From positions 62,001 to 126,000 of the forward strand of contig JAIQDT010003791.1 of assembly GCA_021521415.1 (NCBI GenBank): DNA of 64,000 nucleotides, given 5' to 3'. The position numbers and the translations under genes are program-made. The notes under the pieces were generated by a model. The model worked only from the letters and a program-made list of their open reading frames with translations. It was not told the origin of the DNA and ran no database searches. Numbering within the stretch: the stretch's first letter is position 1; the number at the start of each line of letters is the position of its first letter. The DNA comes from Bidens hawaiensis. Lineage: Eukaryota > Streptophyta > Magnoliopsida > Asterales > Asteraceae. Shown piece by piece: positions 46,791-56,857 of this stretch.

Positions 46791-47265
46791 CCACCAAACG
46801 GCCCATTAAACTCTTTTGCAAGTGCTAAAGTGCTAAACTATTTCAGGCTTTCAGCCTGTTTCCCTTTCTTTTGTATTAAAAAACTTGAAAAAGTATGCAT
46901 CCAACTTTACATCAACTGGTATGCATTAGCCTTTAAAACATTCCTTTAAACTAGAGGTGCACAAATCGGGTTCAACTGGAAAACCCGAACCGGTTCGAAA
47001 CCGGTTTTTTCACACCGGGTTGTAAAATGGAACCGGTTCCAATCAAGAACCGGTTCGGTTCCCGACCCGAAACGATGCCCAGATATGCTAACTTTTAAGA
47101 ACCGGGTAGGGTATGAACCGGAACCGGTTTTTACGTAAAAACCGGTTCCACTGGTTTTTTTTTAAATTTAAATATTATAGCCGTTAGGAACCGGTTCCAA
47201 CGGCTATATGGCCGTTTTTGACCGTTGGAACCGGTTTTTTAACTACAAATAGGTTATTTTCTTAC

Positions 47266-47273
47266 TATAAATA
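47266..47273 (+). promoter_or_regulatory. TATA box of the BED-finger gene
   Basis: TATAAATA, 93 bases before the ATG at 47359. Confidence 0.65.
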
Positions 47274-47358
47274 GCAAGGTTTGTTTGTGTACTTGTTAAA
47301 CCACTTCCAAAACTATAAAACACACTCCAAACCACAATTAACCTTAAACCGACAACAA

Positions 47359-47610
47359 ATGGCAACTAATGATGACGTTGTTATGGTGATCGAAACAACA
47401 AGATGCCCCGATGTTTGGGTTCATTACGATTTGTGTCTCATGACCGACTCACATGAGTTGGCACGTTGCAAATATTGCTCGAAGTTTCTTAAAGCAGGGT
47501 CCAACTCGACATTACGAAAACATACGAATAAGTATTGTCGAGATAAAAGAAGGTTGGAAGCTAAAAAAACGGAAGTGGGAGAGTCGTCCGGCTCTACAAC
47601 CCAAAAATAA
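47359..47610 (+). CDS. Stand-alone BED-type zinc-finger protein encoded by the hAT element (83 aa)
   Basis: Single exon from ATG 47359 to TAA 47608-47610, with a TATA box upstream and an AATAAA near 47712. The protein is almost entirely one BED finger: DVWVHYDLC..., then ARCKYCSKFLKAGSNSTLRKH and a closing NKYC, i.e. CxxC...H...C. It resembles residues 40-85 of the transposase on the other strand (ARCKLCG...DSNSTLRKH...YC) but is clearly diverged from it. There is no catalytic or dimerisation domain. It could bind the same AACCGGTT-type ends as the transposase and so act as a repressor or accessory factor. That role is inferred from the domain alone. The alternative is a truncated duplicate kept by chance. 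Confidence 0.75.
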   Translation: MATNDDVVMVIETTRCPDVWVHYDLCLMTDSHELARCKYCSKFLKAGSNSTLRKHTNKYCRDKRRLEAKKTEVGESSGSTTQK

Positions 47611-47851
47611 GTATTCCCGGATTAAAACGACGGACTTTGTTTTTTATGTTTTAGTTGTTATGTTTAGTATCGTTTATGTTTTAATAATGTTTGTAATAGT
47701 TATTTTTTAAATAAATAAAATGTTCGTCGTTATTAAAAAAGTAACAAAAATTAATCATGAGTAACAAAAGTAATTATAATAAAACAAATCAAAACTAAAT
47801 ATTAGTTGAACAATTTACAAATAATTTTACCAAAACAAATAATTACAACTC

Positions 47852-49936
47852 TTATTCGTCTTCATTCTCGTCTTCACCCTCGTCTTCGCTATCGGAAGAA
47901 ACCCCGTCCTCCGCCTCCTCATCATGAATATAACGCTCTATTGGTATTTCGTCTTCAAAGTTCGCCTTGTGTTGTACACGATCCACCGCATCCAAATGGT
48001 CATTTAGGCAAATGCAAACCTCTAGAGACTCGGGAGTTAGTTTTGTTCTTCGCATAGATAACACCCTCCCACTAAGAGAAAAAACCGATTCGGAAGCAAC
48101 CGTTGAGGCTTGTACGGCAAGCAAATCACGAGCCATGGCGGATAGAATGGGAAATTCGTTTTGTTTACCTTTCCACCAAGCCAACAAATCAATATTGCGA
48201 ATTTCGTCGACCGTTGCGCCCTCAACATAGTTTGCTTCACTATATCGACCAAGTTCGCTACTTGGTGTGTTTCCTCTTTGCCTCTTAGATGCCGATTCAC
48301 GAATCCCATTCATCAAGTTTATAAGTGGGTCATTGCACGGCCTACTAGTTGTTTTTTTCACAAAAGACGATCTCGTGCTTGGACCATACATTTGAAAATA
48401 ATGGTCATAAAGGTCTTGAAGGTTTTTGTTGAACTTGTCCTTCGCTTCCGTCGACAACTTCGGGTCAATCTCGTGCATACCTAAGTTGTCGAATATTTCC
48501 TCAATCGTTGTTTCAACCCCATTAACATTCCAATAGGGGTTTACTGCGGCGGCACAAGTAAAGACCGGCGGTATGTTTTCAAAATATTTTATGAACTTTT
48601 CTTTCATCACCGCAACAATATTTTCGAAGAGTTTGTTCTTCTCCGCAAAGCTTTTAAAAACACAAGACATATAGTACAATTCTTGCAAAACCCAACAACT
48701 AGTAGGGTAATAGACTCCCGAAAATTTTGTTGTTGACTTTTTGAACATGTCAAGATACTCCAACAAATAACCGACTTGGACCCAAACACTTTCCGGAAAC
48801 ATATCGGCCTCGCGTTCTTCAACAAGATTGTTATGAAAAGCTTGTAAAGTTTGGCGTTGGGCAAAAGCACACTTTAACAAATGACAAGTTGAGTTTCAAC
48901 GGGTTGGAACGTCCCAATTCGGCCCCAAATACTTTCTTTCAACCGACTTGCAATAGTTCTTATATTCAAGATGTCTTCTTTTACCACTTCTGAAGACATC
49001 TTGTAACATAAGTCTAAAGTATTTTAAATCATCACAAATGTTTTCATTGTCAAGACCTATTTGAACAACCAAGTTGATGATATGTGCAACACATCGGACA
49101 TGAAAAAAATCCCCGAAACAAGGTGATGAATATTTAATGATAAATTTTTCAGCCGCCTTAGTATTGTTTGAAGCGTTGTCAAACGAAATCGAAAATATTT
49201 TATTTCTCAAGTTGTAAGTCGTTATAACTTCATCAAGTAATTCAAACAATTTTTCGGCGGTATGTGAGAACGGGAAGTTTTCAAAAGCGATGGTGCGTTT
49301 CATCAATTGCCATGTCACCGGATCAACCCAATGAGCGGTGACACATATGTATGATTCGGGCAACCCTTGTGGTGCCGACCAAACATCGGTAGTTAAACTA
49401 ACCATGGCTTCTAAAGAATGAAAAGACTCGATTAACTCTTTTTTAGCACACTCCCACAACCTGATACAATGACGTCTTAAGGTAGTACGACTTACATGTG
49501 TGTATCTCGGTTGTAGAGTTTCGCGAATCAACGACGTCAACTCCGGGTCATCAAAGTGGTTAAACGGCAAACCTCGTTGAATAACGAACTTTGCCATTCT
49601 ATCTTGAACTTGAGTCGTGTTGTAACGAAATAGTGTACCATCTTTACCCAAGTCAATTTGATCGGTCGTGCCAATCCTTTTCAACGCCTTGCAATATGGC
49701 TTCTCGATGTGCTTTCTCAAAGTAGAGTTGGAATCGTGCTTTAATATTGAACCACATAGTTTGCAACGAGCCTTTTGATAACCTTCGTCATCCACAATCA
49801 AATCCCAATTCTTCCATATGTCTTGGTTGCGGTTATGGTTGACTACCGTAACAACCCTTGGGTCCTCCGTAACAGGAACGGGGGCAACAAAAGTACTCTT
49901 CTTAGCCTTCTTGTTAGTTTTTTTGATGGGTGCCAT
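47852..49936 (-). pseudogene. hAT transposase (BED finger + hAT dimerisation domain) with a single nonsense codon
   Basis: One continuous minus-strand frame from ATG 49934-49936 to the stop at 47852 spans 694 codons. It is interrupted only by TGA at 48896-48898. N-terminal part: basic start (MAPIKKTNKKAKK), BED zinc finger (about residues 40-85, RCKLCGSILKH..NSTLRKH), then the RNase H-like region with SLTTDVWSAP and FSISFDNASNN. C-terminal part: a hAT dimerisation block with LLAWWKGKQNEFPILSAMARD and TVASESVFSLSGRVLS. The stop falls exactly in the conserved 'PTRWNST' motif where Trp (TGG) is expected, so a single base change explains it. An acidic tail ends the protein. Without readthrough the product would lack the C-terminal half. 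Same-frame continuity on both sides implies recent inactivation or a base-call error. Confidence 0.93.
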
Positions 49937-50039
49937 TATAATATTTAGTTGGATGGTCGGGTAAAGGAACGGGTTTGCTAAAGGAGTAGTATTTTAGTTT
50001 GTTTTTGAGTTTGGTGGTGAAACAAGTGGTGGAAACAAG

Positions 50040-50048
50040 TTATATATA
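50040..50048 (-). promoter_or_regulatory. TATA box of the hAT transposase
   Basis: Minus-strand CTATATATA, about 105 bases upstream of the ATG at 49936, directly inside the AACCGGTT-rich right arm. Confidence 0.6.
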
Positions 50049-50514
50049 GGTTTGGGCATCAAAAACCGGTTCCAACGGCTATATTACCGTTGGAACCGGT
50101 TCCAACGGATCTATTGTCTCAAAAACCGGTTCCAACGGCTATATTACCGTTGGAACCGGTTCCAACGGCTAGTTTGACTTTTGTTTGACCCTTCAAAAAA
50201 AACCCGTCGGAACCGGTTTTTCCAGGTACGAACCGAACCGGTTCCAATTAAGAACCGGGTAGGAACCGGGTTGGAACTGATACTGACATACAAATAGGAG
50301 AACCGGGTACGATTTTCGGGTACAAAAATACCCAAACCGGGTATTGTACCAACCGGGTTGGAACTGGAACCGGTTCCGGTTCGGTTCCACCAGTTAGGTT
50401 CCGGAACCGGTTTTTTGTGCACGTCTACTTTAAACTAACCTTTTAATGTACCAAACTTTTAGATTCTTGCTTTTGTATACATCTGTGGTAACTTTAACTT
50501 ATGTGGCGGCCTCC

Positions 50515-50625
50515 ACGTCATTTGCTACGTCATCATAAACCGACGTCATCAGCCACAAGTTATGAAAACGTCATTTGCTACGTCATCATAAACCGACGTC
50601 ATCAGCCACAAGTTATGAAAACGTT
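50515..50625. repeat. 53-bp tandem duplication with six ACGTCA motifs
   Basis: Two 53-bp units (from 50515 and 50568) each contain three ACGTCA words, with the contexts CCACGTCA/AAACGTCA, CTACGTCATC and CGACGTCATC. ACGTCA is the core recognised by plant TGA-class bZIP factors. Confidence 0.85.
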
Positions 50626-50629
50626 AGAC

Positions 50630-51240
50630 ACGAACAATAGCAAGAACAGAAAGTATCAAAACTTGGCATATGCATTGTTGCATACTCCTAATCAAAACAA
50701 CACATTTAAAACCTACAACATAACACCACATAAAATCTTCAATAAACTGCTAAAAAGATAATACTTTCGATTCAAGATTCGACATCTAGCAAACCATCCA
50801 CTTCTGTACCAACAGACCCGACAATCGTTTCTTTCCAAATCAAAAAAACCCTAAAAAGGTATCTACAAAAATTTGAAGCCTTGATCAAGTTTCACCTGCA
50901 GTTGTTCCAAGTCACACCAACACAATTTCTGCAACCAACACACTTTATCAGCTTAACATCACATAATAAAAAAAATACAAAAACTAAAAAAAAAAAACTA
51001 AATCACTGCAATATCCAAAATCATACCTTGCTTCTCTATTCTAACAAGTCAACAATCCTCCCACTGAAATAGTCAAACATAACAGAAGTTATAATCAATT
51101 AGTAAATCTTGAATTAACATATAACTTGCTTCTTGATGCATATTAAGAAAAAAAATATTGAAAAGCTTGTATCATTATATCATCTTATTAATAGAAATGC
51201 ACTAGTCAAATTATAATTTAATTAGTAAATCTTGAATTGA
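50630..51240. other. Intergenic, partly duplicated at 51603-51700
   Basis: The stretch 51105-51190 ('catataact...ttgatgcatattaag...atatcatcttattaa') has a diverged copy around 51604-51700. The copy supplies a pre-insertion comparison for the element at 51250. Confidence 0.5.
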
Positions 51241-51249
51241 CATATAACT

Positions 51250-51603
51250 CTATGCAGTAAATCTCGGTGGTATCTCAGTTATCGGTCCTCATGTGAAACA
51301 TCGGTCAAAATAAAGGTACGATCGATAATATCAGCGATATTGACCGATATATCACCGATATTCCCGATATCAGTGTTTTAAGTCTTAATTTTCAACTTTT
51401 AGTTTTTAATGTTAGTGTTTTGCATGTTGCAAAAGAATAATTTGTTAATAGTAGGAGAGTATACTGAATTGTTAGTGTTAAAGTGCTATATATATAAATT
51501 GTGTATCATAAAATTACTGATGTCCCACCGATATCTCACCTCGATAACCGATATCTCAAATATCGGTCCTCGACCGATATCCGATTCCCCATTTACTGCT
51601 TAG
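51250..51603. mobile_element. 354-bp TIR element with 9-bp target duplication
   Basis: The ends CTATGCAGTAAAT and ATTTACTGCTTAG form a 13-bp inverse with one mismatch. The 9-mer CATATAACT flanks both sides (51241-51249 and 51604-51612), and the related sequence at 51105 reads straight through the site. The arms are packed with 'atatcggtc/gaccgatat' repeats. The 9-bp duplication suggests a MULE-type MITE. Confidence 0.8.
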
Positions 51604-51752
51604 CATATAACTCACTTATTGATGCATATTAAGTAAAAAAGATTGAAAATCTTGTAGTTTTATATCATCTTATTAAAAGATATGTACTAGTTAATATTAT
51701 TATTACCTCCTACAATAGTAACAATAATATGAAAAGATATGTAATACTGCTT

Positions 51753-53147
51753 TCACTTTGTGCACACAATAACGTTTACATGTTTATCAACAAAGAACAT
51801 AAAAAAAATCTTTATAAACACAATTGACCGGATTTGACTTACCCGACTCAAATGTGAAGCGATCGCATTTCTGATCCGCTCGCCCGTTTCATCCCCTTCG
51901 CCTTCATAATCCGATAGATCATGATTCCTGGTATAATCCGAATCCTCATCCGGAAACTCCTCACCGGACTTAATAAGAAAGTTATGAAGCAAACAACACG
52001 TGACCACAACGTAAGGAAACGACTCAATCGACTCCTCTTTCCATTCCTTCGACAATATCCTCCACCTCGCCCGCAACCTCCCGAACGCAGTATCAACCAA
52101 CTCCATCCCGCGACTATGCACCGAATTAAGCGCCCGTCTCGAAGAACTCAAATTCAAACACCCATCATCAACATCATCGCCAACGTCCTCATCGTCAACA
52201 TCATCTTTCCCAAAAGGCGTAATCAGCCACGACAAAAGCGGAAAACAAGATTCCCCTAAAATATACTGCGGAACCGAACCCCCGTCATCCAACGCATAAG
52301 TCGGCCCCATCAACAACTCCCTCGACTCCTCCACCGCAGAATACAACTCCGATTGCCGTAAAACAAGCTCCGGCTTCGTACTACTCGGCCACCCCGCCGA
52401 AACATCAAGAAACCGACCCTCCGAATCGACTAACGCCTGCACCATCACCGACCCATTTTCCCCGAAAAGATTACCCTTTACCGAAAACTTATCAATCCCC
52501 AACACACCACAACAATTCGGAAGCGAAATCCAACCGAACCCCAATACAATTCGGTTCAAATCAGACCGTAATTCGAATAAATGAGCTAACTTTTCGATAA
52601 TCGCCTTACACACCACATAAAACACTCTACACGCAGTCGCCGAATCGATATCGAATCGACGGGCAACCGCGTTAAACGATGCCGCGTGTGCGAGTCTAAA
52701 CAATGTCGCCCCAATTGCGTAATTGGGGGTAATTGGGAGTGAGGTTAATGATGGGGTTAAGATGGGTATAAGATTATTAAAGCATTGTTTAGACATACGA
52801 AACGATTCGATGAATAATAATGGGTTGGTGTTGGGATCGGAAAGTGACGTCATCAGGCGGTGGAACCATGACGGCGGCGGTGGTGGGGGTTTGGGGATGG
52901 CGAAGGCGATGGGGTGGTGGAGGAGAGATAAGAGGTTGGAGATGGAGAGAGAGACGGCGGAGATGTTGGATTCAAGGGTTAGGGTTTGCTGGGGGTGGAG
53001 GGTGAGGTCGTGGGTGGTGAGGAAGGAGTGGGCGGCGGCGGTGGCGGAGGAGGCAGTGGAGATGAGGTGGAGGAGGGTTTGGCGGCGGGTGGGTGGTGGT
53101 GGTTGGTGGTGGGTGGTGGGGCGTTTGGTGGCGCCGGTGCCGGCCAT
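51753..53147 (-). CDS. ALP1-like protein, domesticated PIF/Harbinger nuclease family
   Basis: Minus-strand frame from ATG 53145-53147, preceded by a TATAAAG-like box near 53210. The first 100 residues are low-complexity (Pro/Thr/Ser). Residues about 110-210 hold the helical block (FRMSKQCFNNLI, ATLFRLAHAASFNAVARRFDI). Residues about 212-395 match the DDE_Tnp_4 nuclease fold of HARBI1/ALP1 proteins: CCGVLGIDKFSVKG, LVDSEGRFLDVSAGWPSS, LHNFLI. Catalytic positions look altered: first Asp kept (about D219), the second 'hDS' Asp replaced (KPELVLRQS), the final Glu of 'VE.AFG' is Asp (VDTAFG). This supports host domestication. A GTAAGT at 51837-51842 follows '...SHLSR', so the last 29 residues may be intron and a short final exon may exist. 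Known relatives antagonise Polycomb or act in histone-modifying complexes. Confidence 0.85.
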   Translation of the reverse strand: MAGTGATKRPTTHHQPPPPTRRQTLLHLISTASSATAAAHSFLTTHDLTLHPQQTLTLESNISAVSLSISNLLSLLHHPIAFAIPKPPPPPPSWFHRLMTSLSDPNTNPLLFIESFRMSKQCFNNLIPILTPSLTSLPITPNYAIGATLFRLAHAASFNAVARRFDIDSATACRVFYVVCKAIIEKLAHLFELRSDLNRIVLGFGWISLPNCCGVLGIDKFSVKGNLFGENGSVMVQALVDSEGRFLDVSAGWPSSTKPELVLRQSELYSAVEESRELLMGPTYALDDGGSVPQYILGESCFPLLSWLITPFGKDDVDDEDVGDDVDDGCLNLSSSRRALNSVHSRGMELVDTAFGRLRARWRILSKEWKEESIESFPYVVVTCCLLHNFLIKSGEEFPDEDSDYTRNHDLSDYEGEGDETGERIRNAIASHLSRVSQIRSIVFIKIFFMFFVDKHVNVIVCTK

Positions 53148-53429
53148 GGTGGTGTTGGGAATGAAGTGAAGGGTAGGGAGAATAGTGGGTTCTAGAATCC
53201 AAGGACTTATAAAGGTTTTTTAAATTTTGAAACGGAACGTTAATCGTCGATACTGATTTTGATTTTTACTTTGACACTTTATGTGTGACTCGTCTAAATA
53301 TAGCATAAAGGAGGAAACCCATCATGGAAAAAAACTGTCATTGAGGCATGTTTCGAACCTGTGACATTAGGGATCATAAGCTTTAACATCACCCTCATGT
53401 GGGGGCTGGCCCATAGGTGTGGCTGGGTG

Positions 53430-53666
53430 CAGTGACGAAGCTTGGACTAAGACACTGGGGGGCTGGATTCAAAATGTATGCAAAAATTCACAAACGATGG
53501 GGGGGCGGACTCAAATTTTTGGCCGAAAACGCCTAAATTTACACTACGTATAAAAAATTTCAGGCGAAAACAGGTAAGTTTACACTACTACGAGAAAAAA
53601 CCGGGGGGACAGGGGAAAAACCGGGGGGCCGGGGCCTCCCCCGGCCCTAAGGAAGCTTCGCCAATG
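53430..53666. mobile_element. 237-bp hAT MITE
   Basis: The ends CAGTGACGAAGCTTGG and GGAAGCTTCGCCAATG are inverse with few mismatches. An exact 8-bp duplication GCTGGGTG flanks them (53422-53429 and 53667-53674). The G-rich centre has no coding value. The element lies about 280 bp upstream of the ALP1-like start codon. Confidence 0.88.
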
Positions 53667-53674
53667 GCTGGGTG

Positions 53675-54688
53675 GTTGACGGCCACAGACCCGACACCCC
53701 GTTAGGCCCGAAATTTTCTTTTTTGAAAAAAGTTATATATATTTTTATTAAAAACAATATGTATATTTAATGTTTAAGCATAATTACATAACCACTTGGT
53801 TGGTTTAGTGGCAATCGGGTATTACTCACAATCAAGAGGTTGTGTGTTATACCCTTGTGACATGTTTGGTCATTTTTTTATGCAAAAGTTTTTTACGCAA
53901 GCCATATTATAACCAACTAAGCCCATATAAAAATTAGACTGTTTAAATCAAACAAAATACTTTTTTTACTTAAGGTTCAAAAAAAATTTTGTCTACAGCC
54001 CAAAATTTTTTTAGCTTTAACTAACCAACTATTTAACAAGGCTGTTGTGGTTTAACTAAATATTAAAAAAGACAAAAAAAAAATATGATTGATTGAAATG
54101 AGGTGGACCCCACCTTTTTGAGCCTTCCTAAACGTTACTGAGATGGCGAATAGGGAGAAATTTTGACACAGGGAAGGTGGTGGGATTTGGTGGTGGGATT
54201 TGGTGGTGGCCTGATGGGTTACGGGGTGAAATGGCATGCCCAAGCACAACCACAATGGACGGTCTAATGGCATCTATGGATTGGTTTGGGTTGAGTCAGA
54301 GCTGAAACTAAACCAAAAAACAAAACTTTATTTTTAAGATTTTTGAAAATCTTTCGCTTCTGATTTTGGTTTTGGTTTTGCTAAATGCTTGTGTAAGTAA
54401 AAGCTATAACATACAAATTATATGGATATAGGCATATAGCCAATGATCTAGATTTATCAATATATGTTTGTATTATTCCATTTAATAATGTACTATTATT
54501 AATCAAACTGAATTCGTGCAATTATTTTTCTTAGAATCTTGGGACTAAACATAGTTGTAGACTTGTATCGGAACATTTGCTGATGTTGGTATAACACGCT
54601 TTAAGACAAACTTTAATTGTTTCCAGACCAGTCCAATGGGCCGGCCCATTTCATGGTAAACCCATTTTAACTATTTTAAGTCATCACT
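53675..54688. other. Intergenic with a possible SINE head
   Basis: At 53793-53870 'ttggtttagtggcaatcgg' and 'gaggttgtgtgttatacccttg' resemble a degenerate tRNA-derived A/B-box pair. The rest is AT-rich with no recognised gene. Confidence 0.35.
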
Positions 54689-54696
54689 TAACCAAT

Positions 54697-55037
54697 CAGA
54701 GGTGTACAAAACCAGTTTTAAACCCAAACCGAACCGGTTTGTAAACCGAACCGGTTTGATCAATGGCTGGTCAAAACTGGTTTGACTCAAACCGGTTCGG
54801 TTTATAAACCGGTTTAGACACAAGATAGGCCGACCTGGTCACGTCGGTTCGGTTCGGTTTATAAACCGGTTTTAACCGGTTTTTAACCGGTTTTAGCCGG
54901 TTTAAACCGGTTTTTCTCAAACCGGTTCGGTTTTAAAACCGGTTTGGTAGATCTTAAGGGGAACCGGTCCTGAAACTGACGGTTTGGGTCGGGTTGGGAA
55001 CCGGTTTGGGTGAAACCGGTTTTTTTGTACACCTCTA
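54697..55037. mobile_element. 341-bp hAT MITE, relative of the 46952 element
   Basis: The ends CAGAGGTGTACAAAA and TTTTTTGTACACCTCTA lie within an exact 8-bp duplication TAACCAAT (54689-54696 and 55038-55045). The interior is almost wholly 'aaccggttt' words, like the MITE at 45204 and the arms of the 46952 element. Confidence 0.92.
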
Positions 55038-55078
55038 TAACCAATTCATAGACTAACCACTTCCTTTACACTTTACAC

Positions 55079-55698
55079 TAGGGCCGTCCAAATCGTTCGT
55101 GGCTCGAACTCGCTCTTCGTTCGCTCAGAAACAGCTCGAAAAATACTCGCTCATTTTTTTGCTCGATTGTAAATGAGCCACTCTGCCCGGTTCGGTTCGA
55201 CTCAAGTATTTTTAATTTATTTTATATATAATTATATATGAACAAATATATAAATATATAAACAACACACATAAAATATAAGCATACAATTTTTAAATCC
55301 TTTTAAAATTTTCATATTCCGTCAATTTTATAGTTTTATTAGTCTGATACAAGTTTTCAGAATATTAAAAGTTTGTTTACATGTTCATTATATATGACTT
55401 CAAACTTCTTTCTTCTAAAAATTTACAACATATTACACGTTTATCTGAAAACTACTAATTTGTTTACAAAATATGTTGTTTACGGCCTTCAAACTTGTTT
55501 CTTATTGAAATTTTTAAAGTGAAAAAAGAAACAAATAATGCTCGTAATCGCTCGATGTTCGATCGAAAAATGCTCGATTCGATTCTGACTCGTTTCGTTT
55601 TTCGCTCGGTTTGAATTTCTGCCGTTCGGATTAGTTGTAAACGAGCCTAGCAACGGACAAGCCTTCGCTCGGTTTGGCTCGGCTCGTGAACAGCCCTA
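55079..55698. mobile_element. 620-bp hAT-type element (family of 43871)
   Basis: The ends TAGGGCCGTCCAAATCG and CGTGAACAGCCCTA are flanked by near-identical 8-mers (CTTTACAC at 55071-55078, CTTTACAG at 55699-55706). 'gctcggttcg' words fill both arms. It begins only 41 bp after the preceding MITE. Confidence 0.85.
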
Positions 55699-55946
55699 CT
55701 TTACAGTGCCATTAATCCACATTATGGATGAAAAGACTTTCATAAAATAAAGATCCAAAATCCAACAACATTTATTAATGTTGCTATGAGTGAGCCATAT
55801 ATAGTAATTCACATTCCAATAATACAATTATGTTAATAGCATTCCTGAAAGTAGCTTATGACACTTGCGAAAGACGCTGAGTTAGTAAACCGAACAAAAA
55901 AATTATGCGTCGGGTTTCGAATGTGACACCAAGTATTAAATTTGGA

Positions 55947-56685
55947 CAGGACTGTAAACGAACCGAACGAACACGAACAAGGCTTTATTCATGTTCGTTC
56001 GTTAAGAAAATAATGTGTTCACGAACGGTTCACGAACACTTACCGAACGAGATTTCGTGTTCGTGTTCGTTCATTAAGGAAATTAATGTGTTCATGAACG
56101 GTTCACGAACAAAAACGAACACAATAAAAAATCGGTAGAGCCTAGATATTGAGACTGATGTATTCATCAGTGTAAATAGTGAAAGCCTGTAAATGAATCG
56201 AATGAAAACGAACAAGGGCGTTCACTTAACTTTAAAAGAATACAGACACCTAATCAAACAAATATTTATGTTCATGTTCGTTTATTTAAAAAGGGACATT
56301 TGTGTTCCTTTATTTTAAATCTAAACGAATATAACTTAACAAAGATAAACGAACATATATGAACAAATGCAAATGAACACAAACAAATGTAAACGAACTT
56401 AAATGAACACAAATTAACAAATACAAAACCTTTAAGCAGATGACTTATCTAGATAATATTTAATTATTTTCTATTAATACATAACCCAACATAAATAAAC
56501 AGACTTACGAACATAAATAAACGTTCATGAACATAAATGAACGAACGGAACATGTGTTCATGTTCGTTCGTTTAATTAAACGAACACAATTTTTTTGTTC
56601 ATGTTCGTTCGTTTATTAAATAAACGAACTTCCCGCCGAACGGTTCACGAATAGTTCTCCGAACATTGGTTCGTTTACAGCCCTA
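55947..56685. mobile_element. 739-bp hAT-type element (family of 3082), inverted
   Basis: The ends CAGGACTGTAAACGAACC and GGTTCGTTTACAGCCCTA are bounded by an exact 8-bp duplication AATTTGGA (55939-55946 and 56686-56693). The interior is the reverse-complement relative of the element at 3082-3813, including the shadow frame at 56030-56215. Confidence 0.92.
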
Positions 56686-56857
56686 AATTTGGATATCGTC
56701 TGTGCTAAACATTGTTCGAGTTTGTAATTTGTTCCATTTTTTTGCGAAATAAACACATAGGTGTAAGCCGATTTTCATTAACCTTTCCTTTCAACTGGAT
56801 TTTAGTCTTGTTATCTAAAGGCACTTGAGATTTTGTTTATAGCTCTTCATTTATTTC

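Larger units (their letters stand above)
46952..50427. mobile_element. Two-gene hAT transposon, 3476 bp
   Basis: Exact 8-bp duplication CTTTAAAC (46944-46951 and 50428-50435). The terminal inverse is TAGAGGTGCACAAA on the left and TAGACGTGCACAAA read inward from the right, with one mismatch. About 300 bp at each end is studded with the palindrome AACCGGTT and variants, the likely subterminal transposase sites. Between them lie two convergent genes, each with its own TATA box about 90-110 bp before its ATG: a BED-finger protein (plus) and a transposase (minus). The structure is complete, and one in-frame stop is the only obvious lesion. Confidence 0.95.

Noticed and set aside
46593..46949. Open frame with 24-residue GPxSPGP repeats
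   Set aside because: The 72-bp DNA repeat is a multiple of three and keeps frames open on both strands. There is no promoter or homologue I recognise.
47281..47358. N-terminal extension of the BED-finger protein
   Set aside because: The extension depends on a non-ATG start and overlaps the likely transcription start after the TATA box at 47266, so the ATG at 47359 is preferred.
52723..53195. Long Gly/Trp/Arg-rich plus-strand frames
   Set aside because: They are antisense shadows of the Pro/His-rich N-terminus of the minus-strand ALP1-like gene.
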